A stretch of 64,000 nucleotides of DNA from Glandiceps talaboti. Taxonomy: Eukaryota > Hemichordata > Enteropneusta > Spengelidae. The stretch covers positions 18,758,598-18,822,597 of the forward strand of contig NC_135560.1 in NCBI RefSeq assembly GCF_964340395.1. The letters are read 5' to 3'. The translations under genes and the position numbers were made by a program. Shown in pieces: positions 47,074-64,000 of this stretch (position 1 is the first letter of the stretch; each line of letters starts with the position of its first letter). Below the pieces are notes generated by a model that saw only the letters and a program-made list of their open reading frames with translations, had not been told where the DNA came from and did no database searches.

Positions 47074-50000
47074 AAAACGCATGTATGCGCATGTGCAAAT
47101 TATGACTCATCTTGTCTTGGTTTAGATTTTGGAGTATTGCATGAAGCCATAGACGTTACTTGGGGACTTCCACAAAAATCAATGACGTTTCTAGGTATTA
47201 GAAGTTTGTATGTCAACAACTAACATCTCAAAATGGTGACCTTTTCATATCTCATAACAGACAATATTTCACTATTTTTCTCAAAAGGCTGTGTATTGCA
47301 TTACGACATAGGGAAGCGATAACGATATTTTACACCACGTATTTGCATTGCCAGCCTGACTATAATTACATCCTATATTAGAAGCGATTACTCTTTGCTA
47401 TTTACACATACTAGTATTACAAAATGACTTGTCGAACCTATTGAAATGGACGAGTGAGTTTTGTGAGTTTGTTCATGACAACCTAATGTTGATGGAATGC
47501 TGAACAATGACAAGGATAACGTCACGTGACAGTTTGTTAGCTGGTTTCGTTTGCGACGATGTCAACACATAGTTCAAGTGTCGGTCCCGAAGGCCGCAGG
47601 TGCAGATATCGGTGTTACATATGCATGATGGAGTGTTTTGGATCGTTGATAGTCTAGTCGACTCCACAACCATTTCCTTGTATTTCAATGAGGGTTATGG
47701 AATGTCTCGACTTTGTATAGTGCAAGTATCCGAAGGAAATAATATACATCTCAGACAAATACTTTTGTGTAGAGTTTTACAGAAATATTCTAATATGATA
47801 TATATAAATTGAGGCAATTTTTTCTAATCGTATATTTCTTCCGCTTGTATTTTGCATTTCTATAGAGAAAAAGGAATATTGTTACTGTTACTGTTACGAA
47901 TGTACCCAGAGAGTAATAATCTTGCTAATGGTATGGTACCCGTCCTCTCTGTGCTCTTCTACCCGGACTATTCTCACATATTTTAATTTCACGAAGGAAA
48001 TCTAGCAAAATCCTCGAAATAATAAATCAATACATCTATTTCGAATGCATACTATTGTTTGGATTTATCCATCGCTTCAACACAAACGTTCCCAAGCCAA
48101 TATCAAATTTGTACATTTTTTGTTACTTTTCACTTTATTTCTGCATCCCACTCGAACTACACTATTTTGTGTTGATCAAATTTAAGCAAGGTCGTAAAAA
48201 ATAATTGTTGAACGGACAAGAATAGTCAACAAATTAGAGAGTTGATTCTTTGTAGGATGTGAAAATAGCCTAAGTGAAGCAACCTACTAGGCCGTTACAC
48301 GATACCATATAGCCCATAATATATAGTGTCGTGTTGGACTCATTTGAAGGTTTATTGTAGACATTCGATACTGAAATGTGTGTTTTATTGGAATCATATT
48401 AAAGTTTATATACTAAGCAGTTGTGAAAGCAGCTTCCTTGTAAAAACTAAATTGTTATTAACTTTCGATTTGTTATCATAGTAATGTCTTATACCGTGTT
48501 TATAAACCATTATGGCGTTTCTGGGGTGGCCGTATACAGAGATTTAGACGAGACTATACAATCGTGAATAAGTATAAAGTCCTGTATGGAAGGGGTGCAT
48601 GTAAAGGTCAAATAAAACAGAGGTATCGAGGGTAACTGAATATAGATTGAATGATTTTATTTACATTGCACTAATTGCTCATTGACATGTATGTGCAATA
48701 ATGTGTATTATGGTTTCGTTCCAAAAAGACTTAGTGTACTTTGTCTAGCCATGTTAAGGCTTCAAATGTGTCTGCTTTAACAATACTCATGGTAACAACC
48801 CATTTATCTTCATTCTACGTTATAACTCACCAGTCGACTAATCCCAAGTTCAACTTTGAAAATCTGGTATTTCAAAGATAATAAAACGCGCGAAAAAACC
48901 AAGACCGGTGGAAGAAGTGGCGCAAAAAACTTATAGAAGGCTTGGAAAAGAAATGTTACAGTAGTCATTTCACCCTTTCGGTTGATATATCAAAAGAACA
49001 GTGGAAATTGAACGTGGTTTGAAGACTTGATTCAATATAACGTATTATTACAACGTACTTTGCATTTAGACGTCAAATTGTGATGGAAATCTTACAGTGT
49101 TGCCTATCATAATGGCAGAATAAAGCATACGAACATGAAAAGCGTGACTCAATTACCAACTTGAGTCACCAGACATTTAAATCTGAGAGTGAAGCAGACG
49201 GTATGACGTCACTCTGAGCTCATCCTACGTGATCTGTCTGCATCTTTCGATTGAATAGACATTAACATAGACAGAAAGGTGGCATCGATGATATTTTACG
49301 TCTGGGACAGAAGACAGATCAATTTGAGAGAGAGAAATAATTTTGGCATCGAATTTTAAAATTGCCAAGTTTGATCATCCAATGGACAATAGACGGTGCA
49401 TAAAGCAGATAAACCGTGACACACTGAGAATTTTAGAGGTAATTTCGAAATTCCCTCAAATGAGTAAGGTTTAGTGTGTTTGTTTTTCTCCATATTACGT
49501 ATGTCATCCGAGGGTAAGCCGCACAGGTGTTTATTATGATCCAAATAAATTATGCACCCCGATTCAAATCTCAGTTTTCTGCAGGACATGATTAATCTGT
49601 CGTCAGGTCACTGGGGCTAAGCGCACACTGAGAAAGAGGAAGTGTTTTATGTGAGATTAATTCTATGTAGAATGTGATTGATACACTGCTATTTATGTCA
49701 TACAATGTTGTAGCATATCGCTTCACTGATATTGAATGGCAATTATTGACTTATCAATGGTCTCACTTTATGGTTAATGAAATCATCTGATATCGTTGTA
49801 TGTCCATAAAATAACGCAGCCAAACCGGACATAGATATGATGCCATATTAAGACTCAATATATTCAAAAAATAGGCTGCACTTTCTATCGTGGTACGCAT
49901 ATGTTATCTACACATTTAAATTTCACCTCATGTGTTTAGTTTATTTTGTCTAATGAATTATACACGACCGTATAATTCACTCAATGTGATTTTTTTTAAA

Positions 50001-50344
50001 ACAACAATAAATACATATTTCGGTATTTACCACCTTCCCTCTCACCTTCTTCCTGATTAGTCGTCTGATGATGGCCTAATGCCAGACGTCTGTACGATAT
50101 TTAATATCATAAATGATAGTATTCTGACATATCACAGTTTATGCAAAGACTGTCTGTCGCCTTGGGTTATACAAAATGTGTTTCATAGTTGCAACCAGAG
50201 CTCCATAATTAGAATACAGAAATGAAAATAGATATATAATATATGATTCAGAAGCTTTGAACAGCCTAGCCGCAACTTATCGAGGAACAGAACACGTGCG
50301 GCAGCTGACCTTTAAACATACATTATGCAAAAAACTTCTCCTTC

Positions 50345-50541
50345 AACAACCAATCAGATGCGAGAATTTGATTCAAGGCAGTTATGACGGAACCGAAATC
50401 TTTGAGGAGAGCAAGGATATAAATTTGACACGAGTCGCAAGGATATACAGATAGTGCGCTCACAATAGACTCGACTACGTCCTCCGTGAGCTCTAGTTTT
50501 CAGAATATTCCTACACATTTGCATCTTCTTTCCTTGATAAA
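50345..50541 (+). promoter_or_regulatory. Promoter and 5' UTR of alpha-tubulin gene 3
   Basis: CCAAT at 50350-50354 (in CCAATCAG) and TATAAAT at 50418-50424 are 68 bp apart, and the ATG follows at 50542. This is the clearest TATA box of the cluster and predicts a start near 50450 and a 5' UTR of about 95 nt. Confidence 0.75.
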
Positions 50542-54535
<3,994 letters not shown>

Positions 54536-57500
54536 GCTTGCTGATATCACGTGATACTTCAACAACAAATCACATTAGTCTACCATCCGGGAACTTGCAA
54601 TTCATAAATTCTGTTTCATTGCTGAGATAAAAATATATTTGACATCTGACTTGAATGGGTGGTTGGATGGGAGGGTGGATGGGAGGGTGGATGGGAGGGT
54701 GGATGGGTGGATGGGTGGGTGGGTGGTACTGATACAAAAGGACTCGTATATGATTGTGCATGGATGAGAACATATGTTTTTTCCATGTCTAGTTACTAGA
54801 TAAAGTTTATCGAAATGATCGTAATGGCGTGTTTCAGTTGCATTTTTTTACCGACAATAATGGTCATTCATTCCTTCAAGTGTTGCCAAAGTGCCTGCTG
54901 TATGTTAGGTTTGCATGATCATAATTAAAATATAATCTATAATAACAAGAAAATATACCGTGTCTGTGTTCACTGTGTCAATTGTCTAGATCATAATATC
55001 AAAGTTACAGAAGTGACTTGTAAGCTCGATTCAGCGTTCTCTTGTTGTGGCCTAGCCTACCTCAGTATCAATCTTGCTATTCTTCACTAATTAAAGGTAA
55101 AGATGTGTGTTTGAACTACCAAGGCCAATCAAAATATGTAAATCTGCTAGAGAGCTACATTTTAACATAGGAAGATATAAGGAAAGTTTTTCTTCTGCTA
55201 CACCGAGAATTGAAAAAAAATTGAACTAATCTGCTATGATATATTCACCAACCGCCAAGCTGTATAACACTCAATTTGGCTTTCTAGATATTTAACCAGT
55301 CTACCGGCATGTTAAAAACTGCATGACGCTGAATAAAATTGTAATTTACATCTGTAATGGTTGCTGTGCCGCACAAGGGACTAAGCTAACAATAAAGCTG
55401 TAATGATGAATTTCGTAAACAAGTAGTCACGGTTGTGTTTGATGCGTTATTCTCCTTACAGAGCTGGACCGATGTACTATCATTGATTAGCAATACAGTA
55501 TATCCGTACTCTATTTTCAGAAATCAGAATTGGGCCCTAACAGGAACATGACAACATAATAAGTTCTTGCAAGATCAAGACAAAAAATCATTAAGTAAAT
55601 TACTAACACGTATCAAAACTATAATTACATGACTAGGTAATGTTGAGACCCTCAGAATCATCCATCACGACGGTACAATACCTTCGTACAAAAATAACAA
55701 TATTTGCATTCAGACATACGAAAACATAACTTAAGGCAAATATCGCACACTTTTGAAAAAAAAATATGTCCGATGATTCAAAATCAGGCTAGTTAGCACA
55801 TCAACCATGTGCACGATGGGAAAATTCGGTTTACGCATATTCAACAGTCGTGTAGAACAAAACGTGGGCGACATTTTCGAGTTTATTGATGTGTTTTTAT
55901 TGGTGTGTTATTCCAAGTCAAGTCGTCTGAAATGTTTCAAAATTGAAGGATAAAAAATGTTTGCATCCGAAATGGCGCCAAATATCCAACTGCTAGGTTA
56001 TATGTCTCTGGCCATTTTCCTTTTAGTATTGTATGCAACGGAGAACAAAATTAATCAAAATCAGTCATTAATTTGACTTTCTGTATAACTAATTACTGGA
56101 GAAGAAGGATGCCTGTCAGAATATGAGCTTTGTCAGTACTTCTGTTGTATAATAGCCGACAATTTCCCCTTGGGATATTATGAACGATTGATCAAACCAC
56201 TGCTTAAATATTCGCACAGTTAAAGTGGAATTGATTTGGCTATTTGCCAACTAAGTGACATCGGCCAATGCGCAGCAACAATGACGTTTTTTTACACGCA
56301 CAACGCATCATTTTCCCAGCACACGAAAATTACTTCATCACATTTTAATACATCAACTTATAAGGAATATTTGTCAATTTTAACATCATACTTGTGAATG
56401 TTGGCTGCCGAAAATAGTACACAGACTTCTAGAGGCGGAAATATTCATGCCACGTGTCATTTATTTGTAAATATAATCACAGTGTGTTCGCCGTCCCCTA
56501 AATTAAGATTGGTCATTTCAAAATCACTTAAGCTTCAACAACAACATGTTATTCATTTCTAAAACGTGTATCCACGCCACGTTATTAGCAAGGTTCAAAT
56601 TGCTCTCTTTGTTATTGCATACTATATAAAAGAGAAGATAATAAAATCATTTGGACATGTGCATTCTTTGATTCACCTACATCTTGTAATTACTTGCTGG
56701 TTTACATGTCATGTGTACCTCTTAGAGAGAAAAAGTAGCTACATATGTTGAGAATAAAATGGTTGATAATGTATGAAAAATTAAACTTTTGAACATTCTC
56801 CAAGGTTATGTGTTTGCTTAAAGTTGACAACCAGAAAAGAACGACACAAATTTAAGTTATTAATTTTAGTAGCACAATGTAATTTGTAAACCTAGGCAGT
56901 CCGCAAATGTTCATTTTTGGCGAGAAATGGCACGATCCAGCAAAACCTGAAACAACCAGTTCGATGAGACGAATATTGTATGAGTTCAAGACTGTAAAAC
57001 TATCAACCTACCAGTATTTCCTTTCAAGCAGATCAAATGCGCATGCCCATATATGCCTATACATTAAGTCATTAATCTTGATAGGACTTCGAAGAAGATT
57101 ACGAGTTTTTGGCATTTATCGATACAAAATGTATCACCCTGCAATATACTGTATATACAGCATCAACCCTAGAAATATCCCGCCAGGTATTTCTTGAGAT
57201 AGCCACTGGGTAGAAAGTTATGCCAAGTATAGATGTCGTTCTTTGTTTTCTTTCAGCTTTTATATTCAAAAGGTAATTAGAGCAAACAACATACGAACAA
57301 ACAAATAATAACAGAAACAAACAGGTGCAATATTGTTGTAGCAATCATCACCAGATTGCACGAGGAACCTGGGTCTATATATGGTACATGCACAAAGTAG
57401 GGATATCCGAACTATTCACTCTTCAAATTCTTTATCCATACCACATTCTAACACCGTGACGGATGCTTGTTGAAAAGTATATTATTTCTGCCATAAACTA

Positions 57501-57640
57501 TTTATAGCAGCTATACATGAACACAGCTTGTATTGCCAACTGTTTCGCGACATTTCATGGGGATGGACAATTTTCACATGACTGTTGGGTGTGGCAGTGA
57601 CGGCTGTGTGCTCACAACTGCACAACATGCGCCATCTACG
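54536..57640. other. Interval between tubulin genes 3 and 4
   Basis: Contains the gene 3 3' UTR, a GGGT/GGAT array (54650-54727), and otherwise unique AT-rich DNA with AATAAA words at about 55331 and 55391. From about 57186 it belongs to the segment duplicated at 61977. No exon is seen. Confidence 0.6.
54650..54727. repeat. GGAT/GGGT/GGAG tetranucleotide tract
   Basis: Imperfect G-rich units in the gene 3 3' flank. On the minus strand it gives a spurious His/Pro repeat ORF. Confidence 0.95.
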
Positions 57641-57644
57641 TTCG

Positions 57645-57842
57645 GTGGCCAGCCAATCAGTTATGGGTATATGTTTACTTCATCATATGCAAATTAATTA
57701 CAAACGTCGACAATCAATATTTAACTTTTTCGAATGATATCATCATTATTTATCTCATAGTCGACCCGTCAGCGTCGTTCGGTGAGAGTGTCTCCCAACA
57801 GTATCAAATCTCTACCACAGTATCATATTTAACTAAAGAAAA
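57645..57842 (+). promoter_or_regulatory. Promoter and 5' UTR of alpha-tubulin gene 4
   Basis: CCAAT at 57653-57657 (in CCAATCAG), an octamer ATGCAAAT at 57687-57694, and TATTTAAC at about 57719, roughly 65 bp past the CCAAT box. The ATG follows at 57843. Confidence 0.65.
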
Positions 57843-60619
<2,777 letters not shown>

Positions 60620-61976
60620 ACGAAATCTAGCAGAGCACAAACCTAGCCTAATTATTAAAACTCATTTTCATTAACACTTTAGTATTGCGCGTGGTATGTA
60701 ACCAGTAACAGTAGTTTGAAGAAGGCCGCTTTGACTCAAGGCCCCCTAGTTGAACATGTTTGCACTAAACTAATGCAGATTATCAGTAGCCATCATATGT
60801 ATAATCAGTACAATCATACGTATTTCGTCATGGATTTTGATATCACATAAGGATCATGGGTACATTTTAGTATTAACAGATCGCACTGCCAAATAAACTA
60901 AGATTACAATGCATTGAAAAGGGGTTTTAGTGTAGGCCAACATATGAACATATTTCAGCATGTTGTTGTCACTAGGCTTTCAATGTAGACCAAAATATAC
61001 AGCTACAATGATGTAGGCTTGGTGTTTCACTCATGTGACATGACATTTAATACACCCCCTTAGACAACTTCTAATGCAAAAGAAACAAATTACATAGGTG
61101 CCGTGCACAGTGGGGATGTAGAAGTAGTCAAGTTGATATGTTGGTTATCAAATAGAAAATAAACAATTGCAGCCATTTAAAATTATCAAGTCCATGTGTA
61201 ATGTTTTCATTAGAAGCCTGTTTTACTGCAGTGTGAAAGAATAGCAATGGTTATCAGTGTTCAATGTGATTGGGCAAAGGATCCTGCTGTGTTTATTGCG
61301 TCTCTGTTATTGTTAGTTTTGAGTTGAAATATGTCTAGCTATGTGTCAAAACCGTAATGTCACATGAGTAAAACACCAAGCCAACATCATTTTAGCTGTT
61401 AGTCGAGTTGAAATATATATATAGTTCTGTGTCCCATGAGTGAAACACCAAGCCCACATCATTTCATATTTCAGCATGTTGTTGTGACTGGAACCGCTCA
61501 GATAATCAAAAATAAAGTACAAATCTTATGAAGCCCGTGTTTCCGCATTTTTTTTTCATTGTGACACTAACACAGACACTCACGTGTTGTGTTTGCAGTA
61601 AACCACGAGGTACTGAAATCACTGTGATGAATGTTCTTCCATATGTCTGCAGTGACAGTTGCATTGATTCGATAAAAGTAGCACTGATGATGGATCGTTG
61701 TCCAATGTGAAATACATGTTGGTGCTCTCCAATGCTTCAGTCACCAAGTTTATCTTTCCAATGCGTCTGATCAACTTGGGGAAAAAGTAAGGGAGCCTTC
61801 AGGATTCACAAGGGGGAGGTCTGGGGAATTAGGAGGGGTCTCTTTTTTACAATTCCCTGTTGTCGTATGATATCGTTATTATTCATCTCACTGTCGACTC
61901 TACAACGTCGTTGGGTGAGAGTGCAACAAGGCAAAAAAACCTAGTCTTAGTCGATTTGTATTTCTACGTACGACAG
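60620..61976. other. 3' flank of tubulin gene 4
   Basis: Contains AATAAA at 60892-60897 and about 61154. A phrase ending ACACCAAGCC(A/C)ACATCATTT occurs twice at about 61375 and 61445. A relic of the tubulin start-site segment lies at 61862-61932. No exon is seen. Confidence 0.6.
61862..61932 (+). repeat. Third, diverged copy of the tubulin start-site segment
   Basis: Resembles 57736-57795 and 62494-62553: GATATC, ATTATT(T/C)ATCTCA, GTCGAC, then GTCGTT(C/G)GGTGAGAGTG. It lacks the CCAAT box and ATG exon in the right place, so it is probably a remnant of an older duplication. Confidence 0.75.
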
Positions 61977-62404
61977 GTATTTCTTGAGATAGCCACTGGG
62001 TAGAAAGTTATGCCAAGTATAGACGTCGTTCTTTGTTTTCTTACAGCTGTTATATTCAAAAGGTAATTAGAGAAAACATACCAACAAACAAATAATAACA
62101 GAAACAAACAGGTGCAATATTGTTGTAGCAATCATCACCAGATTGCACGAGGAACCTGTGTCTATATATGGTATATGCACAAAGTAGGGATATCCGAACT
62201 GTTCACTTTTCAAATTCTTTATCCATACCACATTCTAACACGGATGCTTGTTGAAAAGTATATTATTGCTGCAATAAACTATTTATACCAGCTATACATG
62301 AACACAACTTCTATTGCCAACTGTTTCGCGAGATTTCATGGGGATGGACAACTTTCACATGACTGCGTTGGGTGTGGCAGTGAACAACATGCGCCATCTA
62401 CGTT

Positions 62405-62624
62405 CGGTGACCAGCCAATCCGTTAAGGTTATATGTTTACTTCAACATATGCAAATTAATTACAAACGTCGACAATAAATATTCAATTTTTTCGAATGAT
62501 ATCACCATTATTTATCTCATAGTCGACCCGTCAGCGTCGTTCGGTGAGAGTGCAACTATAGGCTAATATTCCAGTCTTCCAACAGAGTCACATCTCTACC
62601 ACAGTATCATATACCAAGAGTAAA
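62405..62624 (+). promoter_or_regulatory. Promoter and 5' UTR of alpha-tubulin gene 5
   Basis: CCAAT at 62415-62419 (in CCAATCCG rather than CCAATCAG) and an AATAAATATT TATA-like element near 62475 repeat the gene 4 layout. The ATG follows at 62625. Confidence 0.55.
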
Positions 62625-62627
62625 ATG
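62625..62627 (+). CDS. TUBA: Alpha-tubulin gene 5, ATG-only first exon
   Basis: AAAATG followed by GTAAGT is the exact counterpart of gene 4 exon 1 within the duplicated block. No exon 2 (RECISVH) is found before 64000. With the extra block of about 485 bp, the equivalent of gene 4 exon 2 would fall near 64100, just past the right edge. Whether a full gene follows, or only an orphan promoter and exon, cannot be decided here. Confidence 0.55.
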
Positions 62628-63675
62628 GTAAGTATGCTAGGATTATCCAGTAACGTTCCTAGGTCTCTGACCTATATTTTTCGTCTTTTTCTCATAATAA
62701 CGTATTCGTCCAGGCTCCCATATTTGAAGGCATTAGTATGTTTAAAAGGGTACCAAGCTATTTTGAATCGAAAGACTAAAAAATCACACAGGTACGGTAT
62801 CTTAACAACCATTTTGAACATCATTCTTGATAATGGCATGTACTACGTCATCAATATTCAAATGTGGGATACAAATTCGGAACTATCTACAATGGCACAT
62901 TATTGTGGTTATTCCATATTAAATTGTACGCTAGAAAGTGGCCTGTGTATCAGTTGACGTGCATGTAACACGTTTTATACACAACAAACAGATGGTACAT
63001 AAATTTACTGAGTTTCATGATCAACGCGGTTATCAATATCTTTTAAAAATTATTGATTATTCAGTATTCTTATCATATCTAATAAAATTTAGTCTAAATA
63101 GGTGTTATATCTCTTCACAGTTGTTTTAAGTTGTAGATTTCAGTTTATACCAACACTACATATATTTAGACCTGCTCAATTAGCCAAATACATATATTTC
63201 TGTTCACATATCAGCTCATATCGATCTGTCGATAAGTCGTCATGTAACACTCATATTCAGTTTATTATCATCGTATATCTGGTCTCAGTAGTCGATGACT
63301 AGGGTGTTGTTTAACTAGACTAACTCATTAGATGATAACAGTAAACGGACCCTTGATACGAGTATACAGAGTGACCCCCTGTTAAACGTGTTACAACGAT
63401 GTGTCTATTTCCTAAAATAGTATACAGTTACAATAAAACTGGTAGTGGATTTTATGCATAACAATTGATAAATGCAATGGTATCTCACACACAAAGGACA
63501 TTCGATGCACTGTCCCAGCCACAGTGACAAAGCAATAATAATTTTCAGTCTATCGCACATCCCCTTTGCTAGATCAAGTAACTCCAAATTGCCAATTTTT
63601 CCGTTTTGATTTTGTGTTGTTAATAGTGTTATAATTACTACAAAGGGGGTAATTTCAATTGATGCATTATTTTCT

Positions 63676-64000
63676 CATCATGTTTCTTTGCCGCAAACAT
63701 CCTAAAATTACTCGATTAAATAACTTCAACACTGAAAAAGACCACAACTATTATTCTTTGAAAGGAATAGAATTGGAGTAGGTAAATATTTAATACCCGG
63801 AGACGGTATTATCTAGTATCCTAATTACCAGCACGAAGTGAGTAGTTGTTTCAACCCCATCGACGTTAGACTCTACTCTATTTACGGCCACGAAATAATC
63901 GTCGACATGTCCATACAGGAACAGGCAAGTCAGAGGAAACCAGTCTGTATCTTTGCAGAATTGTATACTAAGGCAGTTTTGAAATAACTTGATATGTAGT
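63676..64000. other. Right-edge sequence, no feature seen
   Basis: After the duplicated block ends the sequence has no resemblance to gene 4 intron 1, and no splice-linked tubulin exon is present. Confidence 0.6.

Larger units (their letters stand above)
61977..63675. repeat. Segmental duplication, copy B (promoter, exon 1 and part of intron 1 of tubulin gene 5)
   Basis: Matches 57186-58425. Homology is interrupted at about 62635-63119 by unique AT-rich sequence that is absent from copy A, either an insertion here or a deletion there. Confidence 0.93.

Overview
The window is nuclear DNA of an animal. Genes are split by many introns with GT/AG borders, the DNA is AT-rich, and there are dozens of long microsatellites (mostly GTAT/CATA tetranucleotides, plus CA, GA, CACT and TGTC runs). 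The gene content (dynein-arm assembly factor, kinetochore subunit, mitochondrial stomatin-like protein, metazoan alpha-tubulins with an intron directly after the ATG) points to a bilaterian with motile cilia. The style of repeats and 3'-truncated LINE remains would suit a marine invertebrate such as a hemichordate, cephalochordate or lophotrochozoan, but I cannot fix the phylum from the sequence.

Layout. (1) 1-5305, minus strand: the 5' seven coding exons of DNAAF4 (DYX1C1); its TPR exons lie off the left edge. (2) 5306-5558: a 253-bp head-to-head promoter region. (3) 5559-11854, plus: complete nine-exon STOML2, with a 57-bp minisatellite in intron 6 and a LINE tail plus pentanucleotide satellite in intron 7. 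(4) 11855-14544: 3' region with a 34-bp higher-order minisatellite. (5) 14545-17911, minus: a six-exon, 390-residue multi-pass membrane protein that I do not recognise. (6) 17912-19678: shared upstream region with a 183-bp foldback transposon and a possible upstream small ORF. (7) 19679-23420, plus: complete six-exon CENPH. (8) 23421-30600: about 7 kb with no gene that I can see.

(9) 30600-64000: an alpha-tubulin cluster. Four complete genes are present: gene 1 (+), gene 2 (-), gene 3 (+) and gene 4 (+), plus the promoter and ATG exon of a fifth (+) whose body would lie past the right edge. All share one structure: a first coding exon that is just ATG followed by GTAAGT, a 223-bp exon 2, and a last exon of 1130 or 1133 bp. 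All five have a CCAAT box roughly 60-70 bp upstream of a TATA-like element. The four proteins differ mainly in their C-terminal tails; gene 2 ends in Phe instead of Tyr, and gene 4 differs at several core positions that are normally invariant. Genes 1/3 and 2/4 pair in exon 2 while other segments pair differently, so gene conversion has shuffled the array. Gene 4 carries a 255-bp foldback element in intron 2 whose empty site is preserved in gene 2.

The gene set is loosely linked by microtubules: DNAAF4 assembles axonemal dyneins, CENP-H sits at the kinetochore, and the tubulins build both structures. This is an observation about content, not evidence of a functional cluster. I found no system that I can confidently call undescribed. 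The most promising leads are the two foldback elements with 9-bp target duplications, the divergent tubulin gene 4, and the unrecognised membrane protein.
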